Positions 17,481-25,978 of a DNA stretch of 64,000 nucleotides are shown here, piece after piece. The DNA comes from CAKZLS01 sp963701445 (GTDB lineage: Bacteria; Pseudomonadota; Alphaproteobacteria; Rhodospirillales; Defluviicoccaceae). The translations under genes were made by a program, and so were the position numbers. The notes below the pieces were generated by a model. That model had not been told where the DNA came from. It did no database searches and worked only from the letters and a program-made list of their open reading frames with translations. Each line of letters begins with the position of its first letter. The first letter of the stretch is position 1. Location of the stretch: assembly GCA_963701445.1 (NCBI GenBank), contig CAVPAM010000045.1:1-64000 (forward strand), in the 5' to 3' direction.

Positions 17481-18056
17481 TCAGGCGTGTCCGGCCGCGT
17501 CCGAGAGCATGCGGGGGTCGATCCCGAGCTTGCCCATGGCCCGGTCCCATTTCGTATTCAGGTCGGCATCGAACACGAGGCCGTCGTCGGCGCCCACGCT
17601 CAGCCAGCCATTCGCCTTGATTTCGGAATCCAGTTGGCCGGGTCCCCAGCCGGCGTATCCCAGCGCGAGAAGATGGCGCCTGGGCCCCTTTCCGGCCGCG
17701 ATCGCCTTGAGGATTTCCACCGTGGCGGTCAACGCTATTCCATCCGCCACCACCATGGTTCCCTCCTGCAGGTAATCAGGGGAGTGCAGGACGAATCCGC
17801 GGCCGGTTTCCACCGGCCCGCCGAAATGAACCTCGACGTGCTCCGTCATGGCGGACGTATCGATATCCAGTTGATCGAGCAGGTCGGGAAAACTCAGGGC
17901 ATCGAGCGATCGGTTGACCACGAGACCCATTGCGCCCTCGGCATTGTGGGCGCACATGTAGATCACTGTCTTGGCGAACCGGGCGTCCGGCATGCCAGGC
18001 ATCGCCACCAGCAACTGCCCGACCAGATAACTGTCATTCAGTGAATTGCCCGACAT
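17481..18056 (-). CDS. YqgE/AlgH family protein
   Basis: A 191-residue soluble protein of the AlgH family (UPF0301, DUF179). Characteristic segments: YLVGQLLVAMPGMPDARFAKTVIYMC at the N-terminus, GAMGLVVNRSLD, HFGGPVETGRGFVLHS and GYAGWGPGQLDSEIKANGWL. The start was placed at the ATG preceded by GAGGA; an open frame continues upstream but is Arg-rich and non-homologous. The family is broadly conserved and its biochemical role is unclear, with proposed regulatory links (alginate in Pseudomonas). It converges on the M16 gene with five bases between the stops. Confidence 0.93.
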   Translation of the reverse strand: MSGNSLNDSYLVGQLLVAMPGMPDARFAKTVIYMCAHNAEGAMGLVVNRSLDALSFPDLLDQLDIDTSAMTEHVEVHFGGPVETGRGFVLHSPDYLQEGTMVVADGIALTATVEILKAIAAGKGPRRHLLALGYAGWGPGQLDSEIKANGWLSVGADDGLVFDADLNTKWDRAMGKLGIDPRMLSDAAGHA

Positions 18057-18323
18057 GCTGTCCTCTGCGATTCGATCCCTGATCTTAACATAACCCGGCG
18101 CGGCTTTGTAGCGCGGGCGACGGTCACAAGGCCGTCGTCTCGCACGGCCGACGGTACGATCCGCCATGCTCATCGACGAAGCCGTTGATTCTATATTTGG
18201 GTTCGCCCCGGCCGATAAACCACTCCGCCGGCCGCGGGTCCGGCCCCCCGGCCGGCATGCGGCGCGCGCGCGAATCGATCAAAGAACTATGGACAAGCGC
18301 TTTCCGGCGCAACATGGTCCGGC

Positions 18324-20453
18324 ATGACCGGCGCCAAGTTGAAATCCGTCGTCCGCGCCGCCGTCGGGTGTTTCTGCCTGGCGGCGCTGGCGTGCGTCTT
18401 GTCGCCGGCGCGCGGGGCGGCCCAGTCCTCCGAATGGGTCGGGGCGGAACATGGTGCCGTGCGCCTGATCGGCGCCACCAGCGCGGTCGGCGACGGGGAA
18501 ACCGTCAATCTCGGCCTGCAGTTCGAACTGCGCGACGGCTGGAAGATTTACTGGCGCTCGCCGGGGGATGCCGGTTTCCCGCCCAGCATCGATTGGACGG
18601 GCTCCGCCAATCTCGCGGACGCGCGCCTGTCGTGGCCGATCCCGGTCCGGTTTTCGATCCTCGGTCTCGAAACCATCGGCTACAAGCACGAAGTGGTGCT
18701 GCCCATCGCCGCCCGGCTGGCCCGCCCCGGCGCGGCCCTGGACCTGCGCGCGGCGGTGGACTATCTGGCCTGTTCGGACATCTGCGTTCCCTACACCGCC
18801 AACCTGGCGCTGACCGTGCCGGCGGGCCCCGCCGAGCCGGGGGAGTTCGCGCCCCTGATCAGCCGCTTCGAAAACCGCGTGCCCGGAGAAAGCGGGACTC
18901 TCGGCCTCGCGATCGACGGAGTGACGGCCGCCGGCGGAGACACCGGAGCGGCGCTTCGCCTGACCGCCACGTCCGCCCTGCCCTTCACCCAACCGGACGC
19001 GTTCGTCGAAGGCCCCGTCGAACTGGCTTTCGGACCGCCGCAAGTGGACCTGATCAACGGCGGCCGGACGGCCATTCTGGACATGGAGGTGTTCGGAGCC
19101 GAGGATCTGGATCGCCCGCTCGCGGGACTCGACCTCACGGTGACCCTGGTGGATGGGGATCGGGGTGTGGAACGCACCCTCGCCGTCGGGAGCACGGCCA
19201 CTCCCTCGAGCGGAGTCGCGGAGCCGCCCGCCGAAGCGACGTCGCTTCTCGTCATGCTCGCCCTTGGTTTCCTTGGCGGCCTGATCCTCAACTTGATGCC
19301 GTGCGTCCTCCCGGTGCTGTCCTTAAAGCTGTTGGGGGCGGTCGGCCACGGCGGCGGCGATCCACGCCGGGTACGGTTGAGCTTCATCGCCTCGGCGCTC
19401 GGGATCGTGTTCTCTTTCATGGTGCTGGCCGCCACGCTGGCGGCGATGAAAACGCTCGGCGCCCCGGTGAGCTGGGGATTGCAGTTCCAGCAAACCTGGT
19501 TCCTCGTCGCCATGGTCCTGGTCATGACACTGTTCGCCTTCAACCTATGGGGATTGTTCGAAATCCGGCTGCCGGGCGCCATCTCCGACGCCGGCGCGCG
19601 CGTCGGGCACGTTCACGGTCTCGGCGGCCACTTCCTCATGGGCGCGTTGGCGACCCTGCTCGCCACGCCATGCTCCGCGCCTTTCCTCGGAACCGCCATC
19701 GGCTTCGCCCTGGCGCGCGGTACCGGCGAGATCTTCGCCATCTTCGCGGCGCTGGGAGCCGGCCTCGCCGCGCCCTACCTTGCCGTCGCGGCGGTCCCCA
19801 GGCTGGCGACCGCGCTGCCCCGCCCGGGACCGTGGATGATCTGGCTCCGGCGCGTCCTGGGCGTGGCCCTGGCGGCGACGGGTCTCTGGCTGTTGAGCGT
19901 TCTCGCCGCCGAGGCGGGCGTCGCGGGAGCGTTGGCCGTCGGCGCGTTGGCCGTGGCCGCCGCCGTCGCGGTCTCGGTGGCGGCCCGTTCCGGCCACCGG
20001 CTGGCCAAGGGTGGCCGCTGGCTGGCGGCGGGCCTGGCCGTGACCGCCCTGGCGATCCCCATGCCTACCGGCGATCACCGCCCCGAACCTCTCGACGGCG
20101 CCTGGATCCCCTTCGACGAGGCCGCGATCCCGGGGCTGGTCGGCGACGGGCAAGTGGTTTTCGTCAACATCACCGCCGACTGGTGCATTACCTGCAAGGT
20201 CAACGACGCGCTGGTCCTGTCCACGCGCGAGGTCGGCGAAAAACTGGGGTCGGACAACGTCGTCGCCATGCGCGGCGACTGGACCCGGCCGGACGAGGGA
20301 ATAACCCGCTACCTCGCCGGGTTCGGCCGTTACGGCATTCCCTTCGACGCCGTGTACGGTCCCGGTTTGCCCGATGGCGAAGCCTTGCCGGAGCTGCTGT
20401 CCACGGACATGGTGCTCGGCGCGATCGATCGCGCCGCCACGGCGCCCCGCTGA
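18324..20453 (+). CDS. DsbD/ScsB-like transmembrane thiol-disulfide reductase
   Basis: A 709-residue inner-membrane protein in three parts. An N-terminal signal peptide and periplasmic beta domain (residues about 35-300) carry a CSDIC pair. A core of about eight helices (about 305-590) includes NLMPCVLPVLSLKLLG and LATPCSAPFLGTAIGF, whose two Cys are the DsbD transmembrane pair. A C-terminal thioredoxin domain has NITADWCITCKVND as the active WCxxC. It moves electrons from cytosolic thioredoxin to periplasmic partners. The N-terminal domain resembles the ScsB rather than classical DsbD type. It is followed by peroxiredoxin 105 bases later, consistent with a redox role. Confidence 0.94.
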   Translation: MTGAKLKSVVRAAVGCFCLAALACVLSPARGAAQSSEWVGAEHGAVRLIGATSAVGDGETVNLGLQFELRDGWKIYWRSPGDAGFPPSIDWTGSANLADARLSWPIPVRFSILGLETIGYKHEVVLPIAARLARPGAALDLRAAVDYLACSDICVPYTANLALTVPAGPAEPGEFAPLISRFENRVPGESGTLGLAIDGVTAAGGDTGAALRLTATSALPFTQPDAFVEGPVELAFGPPQVDLINGGRTAILDMEVFGAEDLDRPLAGLDLTVTLVDGDRGVERTLAVGSTATPSSGVAEPPAEATSLLVMLALGFLGGLILNLMPCVLPVLSLKLLGAVGHGGGDPRRVRLSFIASALGIVFSFMVLAATLAAMKTLGAPVSWGLQFQQTWFLVAMVLVMTLFAFNLWGLFEIRLPGAISDAGARVGHVHGLGGHFLMGALATLLATPCSAPFLGTAIGFALARGTGEIFAIFAALGAGLAAPYLAVAAVPRLATALPRPGPWMIWLRRVLGVALAATGLWLLSVLAAEAGVAGALAVGALAVAAAVAVSVAARSGHRLAKGGRWLAAGLAVTALAIPMPTGDHRPEPLDGAWIPFDEAAIPGLVGDGQVVFVNITADWCITCKVNDALVLSTREVGEKLGSDNVVAMRGDWTRPDEGITRYLAGFGRYGIPFDAVYGPGLPDGEALPELLSTDMVLGAIDRAATAPR

Positions 20454-20473
20454 CCTCGCGCGGCGGAAAGATT

Positions 20474-20528
20474 TTGAATTTGCCCGGTGCATCCCCTATC
20501 TCTCTAGCAAGCGGGCGCTGATGCCCGC
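20474..20528 (+). promoter_or_regulatory. Candidate peroxiredoxin promoter and leader hairpin
   Basis: TTGAAT (20474-20479) and TATCTC are separated by 17 bases and could be a sigma-70-like promoter. Downstream, GCGGGC (20511-20516) and GCCCGC (20523-20528) form a perfect six-base stem with a six-base loop about 30 bases before the ATG at 20559. The match to consensus is modest. Confidence 0.35.
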
Positions 20529-20558
20529 GTCAATGTTCACGCTGAACGGGGGAAGACA

Positions 20559-21041
20559 ATGACAATCAAAGTGGGCGACAGGATCCCATCGGTAACGCTG
20601 ATGAAAATGGGCCCCGACGGCCCGGGACCCATCAGTACCGACGATATTTTCGCGGGGAAGAAGGTGGCATTTTTCGGCGTTCCGGGTGCTTTTACGCCGA
20701 CGTGCTCGGCGAAGCACGTTCCCGGCTTCGTTGAAAAGGCGGACGCCCTGAAGGGGAAAGGTGTCGACAGCATCGTTTGCACGTCCGTCAACGACGTGTT
20801 CGTCATGGGCGCCTGGGCCAAGGATCAGAACACCGGCGACACGGTGGAAATGGTTGCGGACGGCGACGCGGCCTTCACCAAGGCGGCGGGTCTGGAACTG
20901 GACCTGACCGGCAAGGGACTGGGCTTGCGCAACGAGCGTTTTTCCATGCTCGTCGACGACGGCGTGGTCAAGGTCCTGAACATCGACCCGGCCGGCGCGT
21001 TCGAAACCACCAGCGCGGAGGCGCTGCTCAAGCAAATCTGA
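20559..21041 (+). CDS. Peroxiredoxin, Prx5 type
   Basis: A 160-residue cytosolic thiol peroxidase. The catalytic signature VPGAFTPTCS places the peroxidatic Cys at residue 49. KHVPGF follows, as in Prx5/AhpE-like redoxins. KDQNTGDTVEMVADGDAAFTKAAGL and LGLRNERFSMLVDDGVVK complete the fold. No other Cys is visible in the C-terminal half, so it probably works as a 1-Cys or glutathione/glutaredoxin-dependent enzyme. It is a single gene with its own terminator downstream. Confidence 0.95.
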   Translation: MTIKVGDRIPSVTLMKMGPDGPGPISTDDIFAGKKVAFFGVPGAFTPTCSAKHVPGFVEKADALKGKGVDSIVCTSVNDVFVMGAWAKDQNTGDTVEMVADGDAAFTKAAGLELDLTGKGLGLRNERFSMLVDDGVVKVLNIDPAGAFETTSAEALLKQI

Positions 21042-21072
21042 GCGAAAAAAAGAGAGACACCGCGACTGCGAC

Positions 21073-21098
21073 AAGGGCCCCTTCCGGGGCCTTTGTTT
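21073..21098 (+). terminator. Rho-independent terminator after peroxiredoxin
   Basis: GGCCCC (21076-21081), loop TTCC, GGGGCC (21086-21091), followed directly by TTTGTTTT. This is a classical GC stem with a T-rich tail 32 bases after the peroxiredoxin stop. It also sits between that gene and the converging hemerythrin gene. Confidence 0.85.
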
Positions 21099-21134
21099 TG
21101 CGCCAGTCTTCCCATAGGCGCGCCAGGGAGCTTC

Positions 21135-21632
21135 TTATCCGGCGGCGTTCGGCCGCAGGACGTAAACCCTGTTGTCGTCCGCCATTTCAAACAGCGGCGG
21201 CCCGGCGGCCTGGGCCGCCTCCTCGGCTTGCGGCTTTCCAGCCACGTAGGGCTTGAAGGCCATGTCCTGAATCAGGATGTGGTGGCGCAACCAGTCGATC
21301 AGGTAGTCGAGCAGTTCGCTCGCCATCCTGGGCGTTCCGGCGCCGTCAAAATGATCACGAAGGCCCTGAATATAGCGGGCGAACTCCTGATGCTCCGAAT
21401 GGTGAAAGGCCCGTCCCGGGAACTTGCACGCCGCCAGTACCCGTTCCTCCCGGGCGAAATGATACCGTCCGTACACCAGCAGGGTATCGAGAACGGTCTC
21501 GATCATCCGCCGCGAATCTTCGTGATCCCGAATGTCATGCAGCAGGTCGATGATCCTGATGAGGCATTTATGATCGGAGTCGATCGCCGCGACCCCGACA
21601 CTCATCTCCTTCGACCACTGAAAGCACGACAT
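21135..21632 (-). CDS. Bacteriohemerythrin
   Basis: A 165-residue protein with a hemerythrin four-helix domain: IDSDHKCLIRIID (first His), YGRYHFAREERVL (His and Glu), FHHSEHQEF (His pair) and LRHHILIQDMAF (His and Asp). These supply the usual di-iron ligands. The start is the ATG preceded by GAGAGG; the open frame upstream lacks homology. The C-terminal 35 residues after the domain are Ala-rich and not conserved. Such proteins reversibly bind oxygen or serve as iron/O2 reservoirs or sensors in the cytosol. It converges on the peroxiredoxin gene. Confidence 0.92.
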   Translation of the reverse strand: MSCFQWSKEMSVGVAAIDSDHKCLIRIIDLLHDIRDHEDSRRMIETVLDTLLVYGRYHFAREERVLAACKFPGRAFHHSEHQEFARYIQGLRDHFDGAGTPRMASELLDYLIDWLRHHILIQDMAFKPYVAGKPQAEEAAQAAGPPLFEMADDNRVYVLRPNAAG

Positions 21633-21834
21633 TCGCGGGCACCTCTCTGCCGCCGATCCAGAGTCCGCCGGGAGTCCGGCCGGGGTCCGGGAAGAATTGG
21701 CACTGCAAAAAGTGTAGCACGGTGCCCGGCCCAATAACCATTAAAAAAATGCCGTTACTTGGACGGAAACCGCTCCGCCGAGCCCGCGGATTTCAACCCA
21801 TGCGGTCCGCCGGACGGCGGACCGGCCGTCCCGT

Positions 21835-22305
21835 TCAGGGCTTGAACCGCCGCGCCGCCTCCGCGGCCAACCGGTCCGCGTGCTCGTTTCCGGGGTGTCC
21901 GGCGTGCCCCTTGACCCAATGCCACTCGACCCGGTGCCGGGCCATGGCCTCTTCCAGTCGCATCCAGAGATCCACGTTCTTCACGGGTTTCTTGCCGGCG
22001 GTTCTCCAACCGTTCCGTTTCCAATTGTGGATCCACTTGGTGATTCCGTCGCGGACATAGGTGCTGTCCGTATGAAGTCGCACCGTCGAACTCCGCTTCA
22101 GGGCGGCGAGCCCCTGGATCGCGGCCGTCAGTTCCATGCGGTTGTTGGTGGTCTCGCCCTCGCCGCCGCTGAGTTCCTTTTCGACGCCGCGCCATTTCAG
22201 CACGGCGCCCCAGCCGCCGGGACCCGGATTGCCGAGGCAGGCCCCGTCCGAGTAGATATCGATCCCGGCGTCCTCGCTGCTTTCCCCGGATTCCGCCATG
22301 GTCAC
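21835..22305 (-). CDS. rnhA: Ribonuclease HI
   Basis: A 156-residue endonuclease that degrades RNA in RNA-DNA hybrids. Catalytic acids are in place: Asp20 in IYSDGACLGNPG, Glu58 in NNRMELTA, Asp80 in LHTDSTYV and the final Asp in NEHADRLA. The basic protrusion (HNWKRNGWRTAGKKP) present in the E. coli type is also seen. It overlaps the homoserine kinase stop by four bases (ATGA), the usual thrB-rnhA pairing in alphaproteobacteria. The ispH gene that often precedes thrB is not here. Confidence 0.96.
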   Translation of the reverse strand: MTMAESGESSEDAGIDIYSDGACLGNPGPGGWGAVLKWRGVEKELSGGEGETTNNRMELTAAIQGLAALKRSSTVRLHTDSTYVRDGITKWIHNWKRNGWRTAGKKPVKNVDLWMRLEEAMARHRVEWHWVKGHAGHPGNEHADRLAAEAARRFKP

Positions 22306-23261
22306 AGACCGTACCCGGCGAAGCTTCGCACGCCCCGGTGGAACCGCATTTTACGGATATATTCCATCGGGTTTTTCGGAGTGACCAGGGCGTCGGACGG
22401 CGTGTTCAGCCAGTCGTAGAGCCGCGTCAGCAAGAACCGCATGGCGGCGCCACGGGCGAGAATCGGCAGCGCGTCGAGTTCGTCGTCGGAAAGCGCGCGC
22501 ACCTCGCCGTAGGCGTTGACCAGACGGCGGGCCTTGGTGGTGTTGAGGCTGCCGTCGGACTCGAAACACCAGGCGTTCAGGCAGACGGCCAGGTCGTAGG
22601 CGAAGAAGTCGCTGCAGGCGAAATAGAAGTCGATGATGCCCGAAAGCCGGTCGCCGTCGAAGAACACGTTGTCGGGAAAAAGATCGGCGTGAATGACCCC
22701 GGACGGAAGGGAGACCGGCCACTCCCTCTCCAGCGCCGTCAGTTCCTCATCCAGTTCCGTCACAAGATCGGCGGCAACGTCGTCGCCCGACGCCGTCGCC
22801 GCCGCGAACAGCGGACGCCAGCCGGCGACGGACAGGTCGTTGGGCCGGGTCATGGAAAAATCGGCGGCGGCGACGTGCATGCGCGCCATGGCCTCCCCGA
22901 GGGCCGCGCAGTGGGCGAGCGTCGGGCGCCGCGGCCACATGCCCTTCAGAAACGTCACGATGACCGCCGCGCGCCCCGCCAGCCTCCTCAACGTCTGCCC
23001 GTCGCGGCCGTGGACCGGCGTCGGACACGGGATCCCGCGCTGGGCGAGATGCTCCATGAGGCCCAGAAAAAACGGCAGATCCTCCACCTTGACCCGCTTT
23101 TCGTAGAGCGTGAGGATGAAGGTCCCGGCATCGGTGACCAGCAAGTAGTTGGTGTTCTCGATGCCCTCGGCGATCCCCTTGCAGGCGACAACCTGGCCGA
23201 TGTCGTAGTCGGCGGCGAACCGCGCGACCTCCTCATCGGTAATTTCAGTATAAACGGCCAT
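22302..23261 (-). CDS. thrB: Homoserine kinase, aminoglycoside-phosphotransferase type
   Basis: A 319-residue cytosolic kinase phosphorylating homoserine for threonine synthesis. It belongs to the ThrB type with an APH fold rather than GHMP: N-terminal GIAEGIENTNYLLVT, LTLYEKRV with the ATP-site Lys, and the catalytic segment GVIHADLFPDNVFF followed by SGIIDFYFACSDFFAYDLA (Mg-binding Asp). Length and motifs are standard for alphaproteobacteria. Translationally coupled to rnhA. With thrC at 14.8 kb it provides the last two steps of threonine biosynthesis in this window. Confidence 0.96.
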   Translation of the reverse strand: MAVYTEITDEEVARFAADYDIGQVVACKGIAEGIENTNYLLVTDAGTFILTLYEKRVKVEDLPFFLGLMEHLAQRGIPCPTPVHGRDGQTLRRLAGRAAVIVTFLKGMWPRRPTLAHCAALGEAMARMHVAAADFSMTRPNDLSVAGWRPLFAAATASGDDVAADLVTELDEELTALEREWPVSLPSGVIHADLFPDNVFFDGDRLSGIIDFYFACSDFFAYDLAVCLNAWCFESDGSLNTTKARRLVNAYGEVRALSDDELDALPILARGAAMRFLLTRLYDWLNTPSDALVTPKNPMEYIRKMRFHRGVRSFAGYGL

Positions 23262-23472
23262 TTTTCATTTCGTTCCGGCTGAGCGCCCCAACCATAGTGC
23301 AAACAATCGCCCATGGAGAACGTTGGTACACGCCGGGACGCGCGTTCCGCAAGTGCGCGTCGCGATCAGGGAGCGCGGATCGCGCTTGTTCTGGCAACGG
23401 CCGTCATTTAGAGTCCGGCGCTTGAACCGTGGCGACCTCCCAAGGATCCCATCAATCATCGAAAGTCCGATC

Positions 23473-23712
23473 ATGCCCGATGCCGTCAGCCCCCAGAAAT
23501 CCCCCTATGCCGTTCCGGTCGAGGCTGGGCGCAAATATGCCTGGTGCGCGTGCGGGCGCAGTGCCGCGCAACCGTACTGCGACGGCAGTCACAAGGACAC
23601 CGGACTGGCCCCCGTCGTCTTCACGGCGGAGAAATCCGGCACCGTGTATCTTTGCGGATGCAAGCACACGGCAAAGACGCCCTTCTGCGACGGTTCCCAC
23701 AAAACGCTGTGA
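23473..23712 (+). CDS. Dual CDGSH iron-sulfur protein
   Basis: A 79-residue protein with two CDGSH zinc-finger-like iron-sulfur motifs: Cys25, Cys27, Cys36, His40 and Cys61, Cys63, Cys72, His76. Each can bind a [2Fe-2S] cluster through three Cys and one His, as in mitoNEET relatives (Miner2-type tandem proteins). It has no membrane anchor, so it is probably soluble. The start is the ATG giving MPDAVSPQKSPY; upstream in-frame codons lack homology. It is followed immediately by a lipoprotein gene whose possible GTG start overlaps its stop. Confidence 0.92.
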   Translation: MPDAVSPQKSPYAVPVEAGRKYAWCACGRSAAQPYCDGSHKDTGLAPVVFTAEKSGTVYLCGCKHTAKTPFCDGSHKTL

Positions 23713-24290
23713 ACAATCTTCGGTCCATGGTTGGCGGAACGCTCCGCGCGGGGTTGATGGCGCTGTCCGTGTTCGCCGTGGCGGCGTGCGGTACCGGTGA
23801 CGAGCCCCCGCCGGGTCAGATTTGTCCCCGGATATCGGTGTTGGGCGATGCCGACACGCTGACCCGGTTCGCGGCGGGACCCGGCCGGGATCTGACCGAC
23901 GTGGATTTCGAACTCCAGGTCGTCGATATTCAGTTCGGCTGCGCGTTCGTCGAAGACGAGAACGACAATCCGATCCTGGCGGTCGCAGTCGCACCCGTTT
24001 TCGAGGCCGACCGGGGTCCCGCGAACGCCGACCGCGAGGCCCGGTTCCAGTACTTCGTCGCGATCGCGGATCCCGGGCAAAGGATCCTCAACAAGCGGGT
24101 GTTCGACATGCGGGTGGAGTTTCCCGGCAACCGCTCGCGCGTGACCGTCTCTCCGATGGATCCGCCGGTGTCCGTCGACATTCCGCCGAGGCCGGGCCTC
24201 TCGGGACCGGACTATCACGTTTTCATCGGACTGCAACTGACTCCGGACGAACTCGGCTACAACCGCCGACGCCGAGGCGCGGAACAATAG
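23709..24290 (+). CDS. Lipoprotein of unknown function
   Basis: About 193 residues. GTG 23709 overlaps the stop of the CDGSH gene; ATG 23727 (MVGGTLRAG) is an alternative. A lipoprotein signal ends in VFAVAAC, with Gly after the Cys. The mature part is beta-rich with one Cys (FGCAFVEDENDN), a region FQYFVAIADPGQRILNKRVFD and a Pro-rich stretch before the end; the pattern resembles periplasmic outer-membrane lipoproteins of alphaproteobacteria, but I do not recognise a named family. The gap to gcvT carries no obvious terminator. Confidence 0.75.
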   Translation: MNNLRSMVGGTLRAGLMALSVFAVAACGTGDEPPPGQICPRISVLGDADTLTRFAAGPGRDLTDVDFELQVVDIQFGCAFVEDENDNPILAVAVAPVFEADRGPANADREARFQYFVAIADPGQRILNKRVFDMRVEFPGNRSRVTVSPMDPPVSVDIPPRPGLSGPDYHVFIGLQLTPDELGYNRRRRGAEQ

Positions 24291-24470
24291 CAACTGGGAC
24301 TTTATTGACGCGGGGAACCGAGTCGATACACTGCGCCCGACGGCGAGCCGCGCGACGCGCCGGAGAGAGGGATTAGCGCGCGCAACAAACAAGACAGGGC
24401 TATCAAGGCGTGGCGCCCTCCGGTATTTGGCGCGTTCCGGACGGCGACAGGCAAAACCGTGGAGAACCGA

Positions 24471-25580
24471 GTGACCGAACCGTCCAGCCAGCCGCTGAAA
24501 CAGACGCCGCTTTATGACTTGCACCGCAAGCTGGGCGCGAAGCTCGTGCCGTTCGCCGGCTACGAGATGCCCGTTCAGTACAGCGGCATCATCGCCGAGC
24601 ATCTGCACACCCGCGAGCAGGCCTCCTTGTTCGACGTTTCCCACATGGGGCAGGCGTTCATCCGGGGCGAAGGCGCGGCCGCGGCGCTGGAGAGGCTCGT
24701 TGTCGGCGACCTGCAAGGCCTCCCGGCCGGCAGCGTGCGCTACACGCTCCTGACCAACGATCGGGGCGGCATCATCGACGACCTGATGGTCATCCAGGGC
24801 GGCTTCTACCTCGTATTGGTGGTCAATGCGTCACGAAAAGACGTGGATTTCGCCCACATTCGTTCGCACCTGGAGCCGGAGTTCGAAGTGGAGGCTTGGG
24901 ATGATCGAGCGCTGCTCGCCCTGCAAGGACCGATGGCGTCGGCCGTCTTGGCCCGCCTCGCCCCGGCCAGCCGCCACATGACCTTCATGAGCATGGAAAA
25001 CCTCACCGTCGGCGACATCAAGTGCGGGGTGACCCGGTCGGGTTACACCGGAGAGGACGGCTATGAGATTACCGTGCCGGCCGAGAGCGCCGCGGAATTG
25101 GCCGAGGAACTCCTCGCGGAGCCCGAGGTGCTGCCGGCCGGATTGGGCGCCCGCGATACCCTGAGGCTCGAAGCGGGCCTGTGCCTGTATGGTAACGACA
25201 TCGACGAAACGACGACGCCGGTGGAGGCCGGGCTTGCTTGGACCATCAACCCACGGCGGCGCGAGGAAGGAGGATTTCCCGGCGACGAGATCATCCTGCG
25301 CCAGCTCGTCGAGGGACCGGCGCGGCGCCGGGTCGGGATCCGGGTCGACGGCAAGACCGTCGCCCGCGCCGGAAACGAAATCGCCGACGAGTTCGGCAAA
25401 CCGGTGGGAACCATGACCAGCGGAAGCTTTGGACCATCGGCCGCCGGGCCCATCGGGATGGGGTACGTGGACAGGGATCTCGCGGCGGCGGACACGCCGC
25501 TCCAGGTGATCGTCCGGGGCAAGCCGGTGGCGGCGCGGGTGGCGAAACTGCCGTTCGTTCCGCATCGTTACGCAAAATAA
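24471..25580 (+). CDS. gcvT: Glycine cleavage system T protein (aminomethyltransferase)
   Basis: A 369-residue enzyme that releases ammonia from the aminomethyl-lipoyl H protein and transfers the methylene to tetrahydrofolate. Landmarks: LVPFAGYEMPVQYSGI, SLFDVSHMGQ, VTRSGYTGEDGYEI, LGARDTLRLEAGLCLYGND (with the folate-site Asp region) and the C-terminal barrel GMGYVD. GTG 24471 is preferred over GTG 24459 because GGAG lies six bases before it and the product begins MTEPSSQPLKQTPLYDLH, as in relatives. First gene of gcvT-gcvH-gcvPA-gcvPB. No glycine-riboswitch signature is visible upstream. Confidence 0.95.
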   Translation: MTEPSSQPLKQTPLYDLHRKLGAKLVPFAGYEMPVQYSGIIAEHLHTREQASLFDVSHMGQAFIRGEGAAAALERLVVGDLQGLPAGSVRYTLLTNDRGGIIDDLMVIQGGFYLVLVVNASRKDVDFAHIRSHLEPEFEVEAWDDRALLALQGPMASAVLARLAPASRHMTFMSMENLTVGDIKCGVTRSGYTGEDGYEITVPAESAAELAEELLAEPEVLPAGLGARDTLRLEAGLCLYGNDIDETTTPVEAGLAWTINPRRREEGGFPGDEIILRQLVEGPARRRVGIRVDGKTVARAGNEIADEFGKPVGTMTSGSFGPSAAGPIGMGYVDRDLAAADTPLQVIVRGKPVAARVAKLPFVPHRYAK

Positions 25581-25600
25581 GAACAGGGGAGTTGGGTTCG

Positions 25601-25978
25601 ATGGCAAAGATGCTTTTTACCAATGAACACGAATGGATCCGCGTGGACGGCGACATCGGCACCGTGGGGATCACCGACTACGCCCAGGCGCAATTGGGCG
25701 ACGTGGTGTTCGTGGAGTTGCCGGAAGTGGGCGCCCAGGTGGAGCGCGGCGGCGAGGCCGGGGTGGTCGAGTCCGTGAAGGCCGCGAGCGAGGTCTACGC
25801 GCCGGTCACCGGCGAGGTGGTGGAGGTCAACGACGTGCTCGCCGACACGCCGGATAAGGTCAACGCGTCGGCCGAAAAGGATGGCTGGTTCTTCAGGATC
25901 AAGCTTTCCGACCCCGCCGAGCTGGACGGCTTGATGGACGCAGCCGCCTACGCCGGCTTGGTGGAGAGCCTGCAGTAA
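25601..25978 (+). CDS. gcvH: Glycine cleavage system H protein
   Basis: A 125-residue lipoyl carrier. The lipoylated Lys is Lys60 in GVVESVKAASEVY, within the hairpin of a biotinyl/lipoyl domain. The N-terminus MLFTNEHEWIRVDGD and C-terminal GWFFRIKLSD are standard. It shuttles the aminomethyl group between P, T and L proteins. It starts 20 bases after gcvT with a GGGGAG site, and its TAA shares the A of the gcvPA ATG. Confidence 0.97.
   Translation: MAKMLFTNEHEWIRVDGDIGTVGITDYAQAQLGDVVFVELPEVGAQVERGGEAGVVESVKAASEVYAPVTGEVVEVNDVLADTPDKVNASAEKDGWFFRIKLSDPAELDGLMDAAAYAGLVESLQ

Noticed and set aside
24300..24470. Possible glycine riboswitch ahead of gcvT.
   Set aside because: A GGAGAGAG stretch occurs, but the conserved aptamer core (GCCGAAGGxGCAA-type) and a second aptamer are missing.
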